Source: Acidimicrobiaceae bacterium
Lineage (GTDB): Bacteria > Actinomycetota > Acidimicrobiia > Acidimicrobiales > RAAP-2
DNA length: 54,285 nucleotides
NCBI GenBank assembly: GCA_947372925.1
Contig: CANBVQ010000001.1
Coordinates: forward strand, 1-54,285
Direction: 5' to 3'
The stretch's first letter is position 1; each line of letters begins with the position of its first letter. Of the stretch, positions 1 through 8,317 are shown in pieces. The notes beneath the pieces are model-generated. The model had not been told where the DNA came from and did not search any database. It saw only the letters and a program-made list of their open reading frames with translations. Position numbers and translations under genes: made by a program.

Positions 1-9
1 GCCATTGTA

Positions 10-27
10 GGACCCAATTCAGGGTCC
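10..27 (-). terminator. Hairpin downstream of lepB (candidate terminator)
   Basis: A perfect 6-bp inverted repeat, GGACCC / GGGTCC with a 6-nt loop, lies just after the lepB stop codon when read on the minus strand. There is no clear U-tract after it, so it could be a weak or factor-assisted terminator, or only an RNA 3'-end stabilising hairpin. The window edge prevents seeing what follows. Confidence 0.4.
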
Positions 28-31
28 GGTA

Positions 32-661
32 CTACGGATGCCCGAAATGGGAAAGCGGCCAGATTCGGAGCACGACTTTGCCCACAATCAAGGATTTGGG
101 CAAAGTCCCCCACATGCGGCTGTCGCAGGAGCTGGGTCGGTTGTCGCCCATCATGAAGTACTGATTCTTGGGAACTTTGACGTAGCCAATATCGCTCCCT
201 AGATCTGGTGCGTGCTCCCACCGCTCAAGCAACTTCTTCCCGTTGACGTAAATCGTGTTGTTGCGACTAGTCAGCTCGTCACCCGGTAGTCCAATAACTC
301 GCTTTACGAGGTCGGAATTGGGGCCCGTGTCGCCACCACACTGCTCGCGGGGTGGATGCTTAAAGACAATGACGTCACCACGATTAATGTCACCAAACGC
401 CGTCGAGAGCTTGGAAACGATGATGCGGTCACCGACTTGGAGGGTGGGCACCATGGAGACCGAGGGAATGTAGAAGGTCTGAAACACGTAGGCCCGAATG
501 AGGAAGGCTGCGCTGAGGGCCACCAGAATGATGCCGAGCCACTCCACAATCCAGCGGATCAGCGTTTTGCCAGTTGCCGCTACCTGTTCGGCTGCGTTCT
601 CAACGGCATCGTGAACCTCATCAACAACTTCTTGGATGTGGTGGTTCTGATCTTCGCTCAC
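32..661 (-). CDS. lepB: Signal peptidase I
   Basis: Type I signal peptidase (S26 family), a membrane-anchored serine/lysine protease that removes Sec and Tat signal peptides outside the cytoplasmic membrane. The 209-residue protein has an N-terminal acidic cytoplasmic tail, one membrane segment at about residues 37-57, then the catalytic domain. Visible boxes are SVSMVPTL with the nucleophile Ser69, KRVIGLPGDE with the general base Lys120, and the late GDNR..S.DSR.WG box. The start is a GTG at 659-661 with no good Shine-Dalgarno sequence; a TAGGGT hexamer lies 8 nt upstream and could be a -10 element for a leaderless message. It is the last gene of the minus run after pafA, 35 bp away, so it may be transcribed separately from the proteasome genes. 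Identity is very secure; the start is moderately secure. Confidence 0.95.
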   Translation of the reverse strand: MSEDQNHHIQEVVDEVHDAVENAAEQVAATGKTLIRWIVEWLGIILVALSAAFLIRAYVFQTFYIPSVSMVPTLQVGDRIIVSKLSTAFGDINRGDVIVFKHPPREQCGGDTGPNSDLVKRVIGLPGDELTSRNNTIYVNGKKLLERWEHAPDLGSDIGYVKVPKNQYFMMGDNRPSSCDSRMWGTLPKSLIVGKVVLRIWPLSHFGHP

Positions 662-696
662 AAGAGATAACCCTAGTCGGAAGCCTTTCTCGCGAT

Positions 697-2064
697 TTAG
701 AGAGAATTTAGAAGGCGATCGAATCTCTCGTCATGACTCTTAAAGGGGTCCTTCATGAGCACAGTCCGCTGCACTTGATCGTTTAACTTCAGATGAACCC
801 AGTCGACGGTGAAGTCCCGATTCTTCTCTTTGGCGCGACGCACGAATGCGCCACGCATACGGGCGCGCGTAGTTTCCGGAGCCTGCGTGACAGCCATCTG
901 TATGCGCGCCTCATCGACCATACGAATCAGGTTGCCCTTGGCTGCTAGGCGATGGTAGAGGCCCCGTTGCGGATCTGTGTCGTGATACAGCAGATCAACG
1001 AGCTGCACCTTGGGGTCAGTAAGCGGCAGATTTTCCCTGGTACGCAAGGCTTCAATCAAGGAGTACTTAGCGACCCAATCGAGTCGGTCGGCGAGAACTA
1101 GTGGATCGAGACGCAATTGCTCCAGAACGCCACGCCATAGCCGCAGTGCTTCAAGCTGATCGCTGGGGATGTCGCGCTTGGCTACATACGCCTCGACCCT
1201 CTCACAAATCTCTTCTTGCAACTCCAGTGGCGTCATCTCGCGTCCGTTCGCCAGCCGCACTTTGCAGTGTCCATCGCCAAAGGGGTCCATCGATATTTCG
1301 CGGAATGCCTTTATCGGTTGTTCCAGAGTCAAGTCTCGCAACACGGTGTGTCGGTCTTCAATCATGGACAAGATCAAACAGGTCGTTCCAACTTTCACAA
1401 ATGTTGCGAACTCGCTCATGTTGGAGTCGCCCACGATGACGTGGAGCCGTCGATACTTCTCGGGGTCAGCGTGCGGTTCGTCGCGTGTATTGATGATGGG
1501 TCGACTTCGCGTGGTGGCTGATGAAATTGACTCCCAAATATGCTCGGCGCGTTGGCTCAGACCGAAGTGGGTTCCCCTCGATGCAGTGGTGACTACCTTG
1601 CCGGCTCCACTCCAAATCTGTCGACTGACGAGAAATGGAATGAGAAACTGCTCATGGCGTCTGAGATCTTCATCGCGTTCGGTGCAATAGTTCTCGTGGC
1701 ATCCATAACTGTTGCCAGCAGAGTCGGTGTTGTTTCGAAAGAGATAAATGGAGCCTCGACTACCTTCGTCGCTCAGTTGCAACTGGGCCGACGTAACGAG
1801 GCTCTGGAGAATTCGCTCACCTGCCCCGTCTTGGGCCACTAGGTCGTAGAGGTTGTCGCACTCAGCGGTGGCATATTCCGGATGGCTACCGACATCTAGG
1901 TAGAGACGAGAGCCATTCTCCAAAAAGACATTGCTCGACCTGCCCCAAGCGACAACTTTGCGGAAGAGAACTCGAGAAACATCATCGGGACTCAGGCGAC
2001 GTTGACCGTTGAAGCTGTATGTAATCCCATACTCAGTCTCTAGGCCGTAGATGCGCCGGTGCAT
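697..2064 (-). CDS. pafA: Pup-protein ligase PafA
   Basis: PafA activates the C-terminal glutamate of Pup with ATP and joins it through an isopeptide bond to lysines of target proteins, marking them for the proteasome. The 455-residue length fits the family. The N-terminus has the glutamine-synthetase-like signature YGLETEYGI, with the catalytic/metal-binding Glu9. Conserved segments include [26 protein letters not shown] and [19 protein letters not shown]. It closes the order arc-dop-pup-prcB-prcA-pafA, the same relative order as in mycobacteria. The PrcA stop is 29 bp upstream. There is no Shine-Dalgarno sequence, but TACGGT lies exactly 6 nt before the ATG, suggesting an additional internal leaderless promoter. 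It is distinguished from its paralogue Dop by the shorter length and lack of the extra N-terminal loop. Confidence 0.96.
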   Translation of the reverse strand: MHRRIYGLETEYGITYSFNGQRRLSPDDVSRVLFRKVVAWGRSSNVFLENGSRLYLDVGSHPEYATAECDNLYDLVAQDGAGERILQSLVTSAQLQLSDEGSRGSIYLFRNNTDSAGNSYGCHENYCTERDEDLRRHEQFLIPFLVSRQIWSGAGKVVTTASRGTHFGLSQRAEHIWESISSATTRSRPIINTRDEPHADPEKYRRLHVIVGDSNMSEFATFVKVGTTCLILSMIEDRHTVLRDLTLEQPIKAFREISMDPFGDGHCKVRLANGREMTPLELQEEICERVEAYVAKRDIPSDQLEALRLWRGVLEQLRLDPLVLADRLDWVAKYSLIEALRTRENLPLTDPKVQLVDLLYHDTDPQRGLYHRLAAKGNLIRMVDEARIQMAVTQAPETTRARMRGAFVRRAKEKNRDFTVDWVHLKLNDQVQRTVLMKDPFKSHDERFDRLLNSL

Positions 2065-2070
2065 GATTGA

Positions 2071-2076
2071 ACCGTA
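2071..2076 (-). promoter_or_regulatory. Candidate leaderless -10 element of pafA
   Basis: TACGGT on the minus strand ends 6 nt before the pafA ATG at 2064, in the 29-bp gap between prcA and pafA. The phasing matches that at several transcription-unit starts in this window (TAnnnT, 6 nt, start codon). I see no convincing -35 element. It suggests that pafA can be transcribed independently of the upstream proteasome genes. Confidence 0.4.
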
Positions 2077-2093
2077 TCGTAGAACGCGGTTCG

Positions 2094-2774
2094 CTACTGG
2101 GTCAGCAGCTGAGTAACGAAGTCATCGCTTAGTCGACCGAAGGTCCGTCGGGCCCCCAAATCTTCGAGTCGAGCGACTTCGAGGTCGGCGGCTGGAATGG
2201 ACCGATCGGGACCCGAAAGGGCCCGCACGGCGCGCTGAAGGGTAACGGCGAGGCTTGTTACGTCATCTCCCTCGGCCACAAAGCGAGTCCGAATAGTTTC
2301 GCTATCGCCACCCAGGACCGCAAAGCGAGTCTCATCGGTAATGGTGCCTTCGAACGCTATGTGGTAAATCTTCGTTGGCTTATTGCGAATGCCGAGTTGC
2401 GCCACAAGGACCTCTACTTCGAGTGGTTTGCCACCGTCAGTGAAGCTGGTTCCGAGGTACTGCGCATAAACGTTGGCGAGGGACCGGGCATCGACATCCT
2501 CGCGAGAGTATCGAAAGCCCGTCGAGTCGGCCCACCGGACGCCGGCAGTACGGAGTTCGTGAAATTCGTTGTACTTGCCCACGCCAGCAAATCCGATTCG
2601 GTCGTAGATTTCACTTATTTTGTTCAAAGAGGCCGAAGGGTTTTCCGCCACCAGAAGTACGCCTTCGTTGTAGATGCAGGCAATGAGTGAGCGTCCACGG
2701 GCGATTCCCTTTTGGGCGTACTCCGCCCGGTCCTTCATCTGCTGTTCGGGCGTTACGTAAAAAGGCATTGTCAT
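2094..2774 (-). CDS. prcA: Proteasome alpha subunit PrcA
   Basis: Structural alpha subunit of the actinobacterial 20S proteasome. Seven of these form each outer ring, gate the entry pore with their N-termini, and provide pockets for the C-terminal tail of the Arc ATPase. The 226-residue protein starts [20 protein letters not shown] and continues with the alpha-type signature [11 protein letters not shown], then the Ntn-hydrolase beta-sandwich fold without a processed N-terminal threonine. The start ATG overlaps the prcB stop as ATGA (2771-2774), indicating translational coupling and 1:1 production of alpha and beta subunits. A second ATG two codons in could also be used. The gene lies between prcB and pafA. 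Confidence 0.95.
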   Translation of the reverse strand: MTMPFYVTPEQQMKDRAEYAQKGIARGRSLIACIYNEGVLLVAENPSASLNKISEIYDRIGFAGVGKYNEFHELRTAGVRWADSTGFRYSREDVDARSLANVYAQYLGTSFTDGGKPLEVEVLVAQLGIRNKPTKIYHIAFEGTITDETRFAVLGGDSETIRTRFVAEGDDVTSLAVTLQRAVRALSGPDRSIPAADLEVARLEDLGARRTFGRLSDDFVTQLLTQ

Positions 2775-3565
2775 CGCAGATCACCGCCTGCGCGACCCTT
2801 GCTGGCCGTGCGTCGTTGGTTAATTGTTTCGAAAATTACCCGAGTCTCAGACTCGGGTTGCTCGACGAATCCATTAGCGGTGACGGTGACGACAATTGGG
2901 AAGATGCCACGAACAAAGTCAGGTCCTCCCGTGAAGGGATCGTTGTCGCCAGCCTCGTAGATCGCGAGTGCTCCGAGCTCAATGCACTCTGCCAGGGAGA
3001 GACCTTCGCGATAACCCAGACGAAGGGCCGACTCGGCAAAGGGGGTGCCGGAACCGATGACGCCGAAGTCATCTTTCTCGTAACAACCACCAGCGCCGTC
3101 GTATTCGAAGACGCGGCCCCGATTGTGATTGATGTCGAAACCGGCAACGAGTGGCAGGACTGTAAACGGGGTGCCGAGATTGACATCCTGAATCAGTGCA
3201 GAGAGATAGTTGGACTTCCCCTCAAGGCTGAGTGTCTCGTCCATCATCTTTTCGTAGTGCTCAAAAGAAAGTTGGCTGATTCGAATGAATTCCATGCCGG
3301 CTGCCGCAGTGCCGGAAATAGCAATCGCAGTGAAACGGTCGGCCTCGGCAATCTTGCGCATGTCTCGTGCTGCAATCGCCTGAGCGGTTGCTTGACGGTC
3401 AGCAACCAGCACCACGCCTTCGTCGCAGCGAAGCGCAACGACAGTGGTGGCGTGGATGGGGTCATCGGTGGCACCGGGAACACTCAGCGGAATGTTCAAC
3501 ATCTTGAGCAAGTTTTGAAATGAAGGACCGGGATCGCTAGTCACATCGAAGAGAGGTAGCGCCAT
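2771..3565 (-). CDS. prcB: Proteasome beta subunit PrcB
   Basis: Catalytic beta subunit of the 20S proteasome, forming the inner two rings of the barrel. It is made with a propeptide that is removed autocatalytically to expose an N-terminal threonine nucleophile. Here the propeptide is about 39 residues, ending in DDPIHA, and the mature subunit would begin at Thr40 (TTVVALRCDEGVVLVADRQA). The remaining 225 residues are typical for the family, including the SGTAAAGMEF and GAGGCYEKDDFGVIGSG regions. The ATG interlocks with the pup stop as TAATG, and a strong AAAGGGTGG ribosome-binding site lies within the end of pup, so translation is coupled. Identification is very secure. Confidence 0.96.
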   Translation of the reverse strand: MALPLFDVTSDPGPSFQNLLKMLNIPLSVPGATDDPIHATTVVALRCDEGVVLVADRQATAQAIAARDMRKIAEADRFTAIAISGTAAAGMEFIRISQLSFEHYEKMMDETLSLEGKSNYLSALIQDVNLGTPFTVLPLVAGFDINHNRGRVFEYDGAGGCYEKDDFGVIGSGTPFAESALRLGYREGLSLAECIELGALAIYEAGDNDPFTGGPDFVRGIFPIVVTVTANGFVEQPESETRVIFETINQRRTASKGRAGGDLR

Positions 3566-3762
3566 TATTCGCCACCCTTTTGCACGTAGTTGCGAACGAA
3601 CTCTTCAGCGTTGTCTTCTAGGACTTCGTCAATCTCATCTAGGAGATTGTCCAGATCGTTCTTCAGTTGCTCATTCTTTGCCGTGTTGGCCACCAGCTCG
3701 ACACTCGGCGCTTCATCGTTCTTCTCAGTCGAGGGCTTCTGGATGTGTTCTTGTTCAGTCAT
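3565..3762 (-). CDS. pup: Prokaryotic ubiquitin-like protein Pup, ending in Gly-Gly-Glu
   Basis: Pup is a small, mostly disordered protein modifier attached to lysines by PafA and recognised by the Arc coiled coil. This 65-residue version has a low-complexity acidic N-terminal half, a central helix-prone segment rich in Leu, Asp and Glu (DLDNLLDEIDEVLEDNAEEF), and the C-terminal tail VRNYVQKGGE. The last codons are GGT GGC GAA TAA, so the gene encodes glutamate directly and not glutamine. Pup with terminal Glu is ready for ligation without deamidation. The start has a GAGGA ribosome-binding site 5 nt upstream. It lies between dop (6 bp upstream) and prcB (overlapping). Confidence 0.96.
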   Translation of the reverse strand: MTEQEHIQKPSTEKNDEAPSVELVANTAKNEQLKNDLDNLLDEIDEVLEDNAEEFVRNYVQKGGE

Positions 3763-3768
3763 AGTTCC

Positions 3769-5259
3769 TCAAAGTGTTCCGAGGGCCCGTAGAAGCTCTT
3801 CGGCGTTTGCCGCATTATCAAGCAAATCTCCGAGCAGTTCTGCCGTGCCCTTCAGTGGGTCCATCATAGGAACACGGTGTAACGGGTCTACCCCGAGATC
3901 AAAGATGATGGAGTCCCAATTGGCCGCCACGATTTCATTGGGATACTTGTCAATGCAGCGTCCCCGAAAATAGGCCCGTGTGTCGGACGGTGGTTTGTGA
4001 AACGCTTCACCAATCGCCTCGGGCTTCAGGAGCGTCCGCAGTCCGACTCTTCGGGCCAGGCTCTTGTCGGGCCTGATGTCGTGATACTGGATGTCAATCG
4101 CCCGCAGTCGTGGGTCTTCGTCATTGAGATTGTGACGCTCCTGAAAACCATTGAGTAGTCGCAGTTTGGCCACCCAGTCAACGCGGTCGGCGACAGCAGC
4201 TCGGTTGTCTCGTACGCCATCTAGCATTTCGCGCCACTGGGTCAGGAGAAGTTGCAGTTCGGCTTTAGGGGCCACGGCTGCCCCATCTCCCCCGGCGACA
4301 TATCGATCAGCCAGCGTCCACAGTTCGTCCTGATAGTCCCACGCCGAACGAGTTGTCCCGTCGACACACTCTTGCCCTTGGCGCAGAGTCAAGTCGGCCC
4401 CGAAGGCACGAACCGCCCGAACGGGCGTTCTCGGCATTGGCGGAAAGACATCGGCCCCTCTGTCCTCGAGAACGGCAAGGAGCAGTGCAGTGCTTCCAAG
4501 TTTGACGAACGTCGCGACCTCGCTCATATTGGCATCGCCAATGATGACGTGAAGTCGACGGAATCGCTCGGGGTCGCCGTGAGGTTCGTCACGCGTGTTG
4601 ACAATCGGTCGCTTCAGAGTTGTCTCGAGCCCCACTAGTTCCTCAAAAAATTCTGAACGTTGAGCCAGTTGGAATCTCGGCGACAGATCGTCGAAGTATT
4701 CCGTTTCGTAACCAACTTTTCCTGCTCCCAAAATCACTTGACGTGAGAGCAGGTGAGGGGCGATAGCGCGCACGATATCCGGGAATGGAATCTCGCGTTC
4801 CACGAGGTAGTTCTCGTGTGTTCCGTACGAGTTTCCTTTGCCGTCGCTGTTGTTCTTATAAACAGTGATGGGTGGTGAGTCGTGCGAGGTGGCGTTCGCC
4901 ACGCGCACCGCATGGAGGAGGACGTCCTCGCCCGCGCGGTCGTAGAGAAGACCTGAGAGTGGCGTGCGACATTCGGGTGAGGAGTACTCCGGATGAGCGT
5001 GGTCGACGTAGAACCTCGCGCCATTGGTCAGCACCGTATTGGCCAGGTGGCTTTCGACCATGGGTGCTGCGGACGTCAACAGAGGCATGTGTCGCGCATC
5101 ATTGGCTGGAGATTCATCACCAAAGTCCCAATTGACTTTTGTCTCTCCGTTTCGAGCGAAGGCGTTGACGAGAATGCTGGAGGCGATGACAGGGTCGCCG
5201 TCGGGCCCTCCAGTGATTCCGTACTCAGTCTCGATACCTAAGACTTTGGCGATGGCCAT
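3769..5259 (-). CDS. dop: Depupylase/deamidase Dop
   Basis: Dop is a PafA paralogue that cleaves the Pup-lysine isopeptide bond and, in species whose Pup ends in Gln, deamidates that residue to Glu. The 496-residue protein starts MAIAKVLGIETEYGI, with the catalytic glutamate/aspartate network typical of this fold, and has the additional N-terminal region (roughly residues 35-75) matching the Dop loop that separates it from PafA. Conserved blocks include NNSDGKGNSYGTHENYLV and NTRDEPHGDPERFRRLHVI. The C-terminus is longer than in PafA. Because Pup here already ends in Glu, the expected role is depupylation and Pup recycling. It is 6 bp upstream of pup and 2 bp downstream of arc. Confidence 0.95.
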   Translation of the reverse strand: MAIAKVLGIETEYGITGGPDGDPVIASSILVNAFARNGETKVNWDFGDESPANDARHMPLLTSAAPMVESHLANTVLTNGARFYVDHAHPEYSSPECRTPLSGLLYDRAGEDVLLHAVRVANATSHDSPPITVYKNNSDGKGNSYGTHENYLVEREIPFPDIVRAIAPHLLSRQVILGAGKVGYETEYFDDLSPRFQLAQRSEFFEELVGLETTLKRPIVNTRDEPHGDPERFRRLHVIIGDANMSEVATFVKLGSTALLLAVLEDRGADVFPPMPRTPVRAVRAFGADLTLRQGQECVDGTTRSAWDYQDELWTLADRYVAGGDGAAVAPKAELQLLLTQWREMLDGVRDNRAAVADRVDWVAKLRLLNGFQERHNLNDEDPRLRAIDIQYHDIRPDKSLARRVGLRTLLKPEAIGEAFHKPPSDTRAYFRGRCIDKYPNEIVAANWDSIIFDLGVDPLHRVPMMDPLKGTAELLGDLLDNAANAEELLRALGTL

Positions 5260-5261
5260 GA

Positions 5262-6998
5262 CTAGAGGTACTGCCCAGTGCCGACATGGTCGATGGAGCG
5301 ACCCCCAATGGGGTCAGGGGTCTCTTGGTGAACCAGCGTGCGGATGAATACGATGCGCTCCCCCTTCTTGCCCGAGATGCGCGCCCAGTCGTCCGGGTTG
5401 GTGGTGTTAGGGAGGTCTTCGTTCTCGCGGAATTCTTGGCGAATAGAACTTACGAGATCCTCGGTCTTGAGTCCCCGCGTGCCGCCTCCAATTTCGCGCT
5501 TAACGGCGAGCTTCTTGGCCCGTCGAACGATATTTTCAATCATGGCGCCGGATGCGAAGTCTTTGAAGTACAGAACTTCCTTGTCGCCACCCTGGTAGGT
5601 GACCTCGAGAAAACGGTTCTCGTCGTCCGTCCGGTACATGGCTTCAACAGTGGTCTCGATCATGGCGCTGGTCGCCTTGTGGGGGTCGCCACCTCCCATT
5701 TCGTCGACCTCCGTCGTATCAAGAGGTAACTGATCATGGAGATACCGCTCGAAGATCTGCGCTGCCGCTTCGGCGTTGGGCCGATCAATCTTGATCTTGA
5801 CGTCTAGTCGACCCGGTCGAAGGATGGCCGGGTCGATGAGATCTTCTCGATTAGTGGCGCCGATCACAATGACATCTCGCAGAGACTCAACACCGTCAAT
5901 CTCAGCTAAGAGCTGAGGAACAATCGTCGACTCCATGTCGGAGCTAATTCCGGTGCCGCGGGTCCGAAAGAGTGAGTCCATCTCGTCAAAGAAAATGATG
6001 ACAGGAACGCCCTCTTCGGCCTTTTCGCGGGCGCGCTGGAAGACGAGTCGAATCTGACGCTCAGTCTCCCCTACGTACTTGTTAAGGAGTTCGGGACCCT
6101 TGATATTCAAAAAGTAGGAGCGCACGTTCGTATTACCAGTGAGCGCAGCAACCTTCGTCGCCAGGGAATTGGCAACGGCCTTGGCAATCATGGTTTTGCC
6201 GCATCCCGGAGGCCCATAGAGCAAGATGCCCTTCGGCGCGGGAAGTTCGTAGTCCTTGAATAACGCACGGTGCACGTAAGGCAACTCCACTGCGTCGGTG
6301 ATGTCTTCAATCTGTGCATCAAGCCCACCAACGTCGGCGTAGCTAATGTCTGGGACTTCCTCAAGAACGAGCTCTTCCACCTCTTGCCGGGCGAGCTTCT
6401 CAACCACGAATCCACTTCGTACGTCGAATAGAAGGGCGTCTCCAGAACGGAGGCGTACGCCGGTCAAGGAATCTGCCAGCTCGACGACACGCTCCTCGTT
6501 GCCTCGGGAGTAAATCAGAATCCGACGGTCGTCAATGACTTCCTTGACAGTGACTACTTCCCCTTGACCGTCGAAGTCACGTATGCCGATGACGGTGAAT
6601 GACTCGTTGAGAACTACCTCATCGCCTCGGTGTAGTTGACCGGGATCAAGGGCGGGCAGAATCGACACCCGCATCTTTCGGCCGGTGGCAATGATGTCAA
6701 CAGTTCCGTCCTCGTTGAAATTGGCAAACGTGCCGTAGACGGCAGGCGGTTGCGTGAGCCGTTGCACCTCTTCGCGCAGCACCGCTAGCTGGTCGCGGGT
6801 CTGTTGCATGGCCGAACTCAATTTCTCATTACTGGCGCGGGCTTGTGTCAGCTGGCCTCGAGCTTCGAGCAGTTCTTCTTCGAGAGCCTCGACACGGGCC
6901 GGCTGGTCACGAAGTCGATGCTTGAGGGAGTCAATCTCCTCAATGGCGTTTCTCAGTGATTCTCTGAGTTCTTCCGAGGGCTCTGCATGCTCGTCCAT
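5262..6998 (-). CDS. arc: Proteasome-associated AAA ATPase ARC/Mpa
   Basis: Hexameric AAA+ unfoldase that captures pupylated proteins with its coiled coils and threads them into the 20S proteasome. The 578 residues contain an N-terminal coiled coil (about 9-82), two OB-fold domains (about 86-205), and an AAA module with Walker A GPPGCGKT (262-269), Walker [12 protein letters not shown] (Asp338-Glu339) and the sensor region [13 protein letters not shown]. The C-terminus ends GTGQYL with a penultimate tyrosine, the HbYX-like tail that docks into PrcA pockets. It is the first gene of the proteasome operon. There is no Shine-Dalgarno sequence, but TACGCT lies exactly 6 nt before the ATG, so the mRNA is probably leaderless. 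Confidence 0.96.
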   Translation of the reverse strand: MDEHAEPSEELRESLRNAIEEIDSLKHRLRDQPARVEALEEELLEARGQLTQARASNEKLSSAMQQTRDQLAVLREEVQRLTQPPAVYGTFANFNEDGTVDIIATGRKMRVSILPALDPGQLHRGDEVVLNESFTVIGIRDFDGQGEVVTVKEVIDDRRILIYSRGNEERVVELADSLTGVRLRSGDALLFDVRSGFVVEKLARQEVEELVLEEVPDISYADVGGLDAQIEDITDAVELPYVHRALFKDYELPAPKGILLYGPPGCGKTMIAKAVANSLATKVAALTGNTNVRSYFLNIKGPELLNKYVGETERQIRLVFQRAREKAEEGVPVIIFFDEMDSLFRTRGTGISSDMESTIVPQLLAEIDGVESLRDVIVIGATNREDLIDPAILRPGRLDVKIKIDRPNAEAAAQIFERYLHDQLPLDTTEVDEMGGGDPHKATSAMIETTVEAMYRTDDENRFLEVTYQGGDKEVLYFKDFASGAMIENIVRRAKKLAVKREIGGGTRGLKTEDLVSSIRQEFRENEDLPNTTNPDDWARISGKKGERIVFIRTLVHQETPDPIGGRSIDHVGTGQYL

Positions 6999-7004
6999 AA
7001 CTTC

Positions 7005-7010
7005 AGCGTA
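7005..7010 (-). promoter_or_regulatory. Candidate leaderless -10 element of arc (proteasome operon)
   Basis: TACGCT on the minus strand is followed by 6 nt (GAAGTT) and then the arc ATG at 6998. This places the expected transcription start at or next to the A of the start codon. The absence of a Shine-Dalgarno sequence fits. No strong -35 hexamer is evident. Confidence 0.5.
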
Positions 7011-7043
7011 TCCAAGGCTCGGGTGCTTGGTTCAGGCGGGAAT

Positions 7044-7057
7044 GGGCAAAGTTGCCC
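7044..7057. promoter_or_regulatory. Inverted repeat in the arc/ferredoxin divergent region (candidate operator)
   Basis: GGGCAA-AG-TTGCCC is a perfect 6+6 inverted repeat in the 106-bp region between arc and the ferredoxin gene. It ends 11 nt before the TAGAGT hexamer at 7069-7074, so it occupies the position of a ferredoxin -35 region, and lies some 35-45 bp upstream of the arc -10. This geometry suits a repressor or activator site serving the ferredoxin gene. Function is inferred only from symmetry and position. Confidence 0.35.
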
Positions 7058-7068
7058 GAGGTCACGAT

Positions 7069-7074
7069 TAGAGT
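7069..7074 (+). promoter_or_regulatory. Candidate -10 element of the ferredoxin gene
   Basis: TAGAGT fits TAnnnT and lies about 30 bp upstream of the ferredoxin ATG, leaving room for a short leader that carries a GGAGG ribosome-binding site. No clear -35 hexamer is present; that position is taken by the inverted repeat at 7044-7057. Confidence 0.35.
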
Positions 7075-7104
7075 GGAATCCAACGTTCACGCTTCGGAGG
7101 ACAT

Positions 7105-7341
7105 ATGAAGGTTTGGATCGACCAAGATCTCTGCACTGGCGATGGTCTGTGCGAGGAAATTGCCCCAGCAGTATTTACCCTGCTCGACGACGGTCTGGCC
7201 TACGTCAAAGAGGGCGCTGATGTGAAGAGTAACCCCGGTGGCGCGAGCGGTCTAGCCGCTGTCCCCGAGGAGCTCGAAGATGCAGTAGTCGAGGCCTCCG
7301 AAGAGTGCCCTGGCGAGTGCATCTTCATCGAGCGCGACTAA
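7105..7341 (+). CDS. Small [3Fe-4S]-type ferredoxin
   Basis: A 78-residue acidic ferredoxin, a soluble electron carrier probably serving an oxidoreductase such as a cytochrome P450 or dehydrogenase encoded elsewhere. The cluster motif is C10-x5-C16 near the N-terminus followed by C68-Pro near the C-terminus, the three-cysteine pattern of actinobacterial [3Fe-4S] ferredoxins. Asp13 sits in the loop where a fourth ligand occurs in [4Fe-4S] relatives, and an additional Cys72 follows in ECPGEC. The middle contains an unusual insert rich in Gly, Ala and Ser. A GGAGG site lies 5 nt before the ATG. It is divergent from arc and its stop interlocks with that of trmI on the opposite strand. The partner is unknown. 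Confidence 0.85.
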   Translation: MKVWIDQDLCTGDGLCEEIAPAVFTLLDDGLAYVKEGADVKSNPGGASGLAAVPEELEDAVVEASEECPGECIFIERD

Positions 7342-8141
7342 ATATCTTCGCCTCGCGACTCAATATGCATACGCCGAACTAATCGGCGTGCACTGGTCAA
7401 GAATCCGGTGTGAGCGACCATCCGGTGGTCTGGTCTAACGCTTCTTCCATCGATGTGCCACGTGCGTCGAAGAATCTCCACTGTTTCCGCCAGTCCGAAA
7501 GCGTGTCGATCAAGTGTCTGGCGTAACTGCTGAGTCTGATTAATGGTCGGTAGATAGGCCAAGAAAATTCCACCCGGTCGCAGGGCTTTTTCGGCATGCT
7601 CCACTACCGCCCATGGCTCGGGCATGTCGAGTACGACTCGGTCAAAGTCGGTCCCGTCAATCCCCTCGGTTACGTCGCGAATATGGATGTCGTAATGCAC
7701 ATCATCCCCCAACATGGCCGTGACGTTGTCTTTGGCTCGCTGAGCGAAGTCTTCACGGATTTCATACCCCGTGATGAGCGCACCGGCTCGGAGGATGGTC
7801 ATTGAGAGGGCGCCCGAACCGATGCCCGCTTCTAGAACCTTCATGCCTGGTCCAATATCGGCCGCCATCAGGATGGCACCGAGGTCCTTGGGGTAAATGA
7901 CCTGCGCTCCACGAGGCATCTTTAGAACTACGTCGCTCAACATGGGACGGAGGACGAGGAATGGTCGACCCGTACTCCCATCTACCGAGTCGCCTTCGTC
8001 GCGGCCAATGATGTCATCGTGCTGAACTATGCCGGCATGGGTGTGAAACGAGGCGCCAGGACGAAGCGAAATTAGGTACCGTCGATCCTTCTGGTCAATC
8101 AACATGACACGCTCACCGGCGTTGATAATTGATGCGCTCAC
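7338..8141 (-). CDS. trmI: tRNA (adenine58-N1)-methyltransferase TrmI
   Basis: S-adenosylmethionine-dependent methyltransferase that makes 1-methyladenosine at position 58 in the T-loop of tRNAs, acting as a tetramer. The 267-residue protein has an N-terminal beta-barrel region (MLIDQKDRRYLISL), then the Rossmann methyltransferase domain with motif I VLEAGIGSGALSMTI, the acidic residue in GYEIREDF, and the catalytic-site motif VVLDMPEPW. I chose the GTG at 8139-8141: GGAAGG lies about 8 nt upstream and the GTGA overlaps the stop of the preceding small gene. An open frame continues upstream but has no family similarity. The homologue also sits near the proteasome locus in mycobacteria, so this is old synteny. 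Confidence 0.93.
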   Translation of the reverse strand: MSASIINAGERVMLIDQKDRRYLISLRPGASFHTHAGIVQHDDIIGRDEGDSVDGSTGRPFLVLRPMLSDVVLKMPRGAQVIYPKDLGAILMAADIGPGMKVLEAGIGSGALSMTILRAGALITGYEIREDFAQRAKDNVTAMLGDDVHYDIHIRDVTEGIDGTDFDRVVLDMPEPWAVVEHAEKALRPGGIFLAYLPTINQTQQLRQTLDRHAFGLAETVEILRRTWHIDGRSVRPDHRMVAHTGFLTSARRLVRRMHIESRGEDI

Positions 8142-8317
8142 TTTGCAGCCTTCCGCTGGGCCTTTACATCGGCCTTGGCGCGACGACGTTCGCCGTGCCG
8201 TATAAACCATGCGATTCCCGCAATCGCCCACCAGAGCCACGCCATCTCGCGCTTTATCTGCCTGCGTGCCTGGCGCACCGCCAAGGCGATAGCTCCTCCG
8301 AGAACCCTTTGAATCAT
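8138..8317 (-). CDS. Uncharacterised 59-residue basic membrane protein
   Basis: I do not recognise this family. From the ATG at 8315-8317 the product has 59 residues: an amphipathic basic N-terminal helix, one tryptophan-rich hydrophobic segment (about residues 25-40, EMAWLWWAIAGIAWFI), and a strongly basic tail rich in Arg, Lys and Ala. It looks like a single-pass inner-membrane protein with a cytoplasmic basic tail. Both ends are coupled to neighbours by 4-nt overlaps: ATGA with the upstream 61-residue gene and GTGA with trmI. That conserved coupling is the best argument that it is real. The ribosome-binding site is weak (GAGG about 14 nt away), consistent with reinitiation. Confidence 0.65.
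   Translation of the reverse strand: MIQRVLGGAIALAVRQARRQIKREMAWLWWAIAGIAWFIRHGERRRAKADVKAQRKAAK

Noticed and set aside
2687-3523. A 278-codon open frame on the plus strand opposite prcB
   Set aside because: It is a mirror frame of the well-supported prcB/prcA genes with no recognisable domain or ribosome-binding site; it arises from codon bias.
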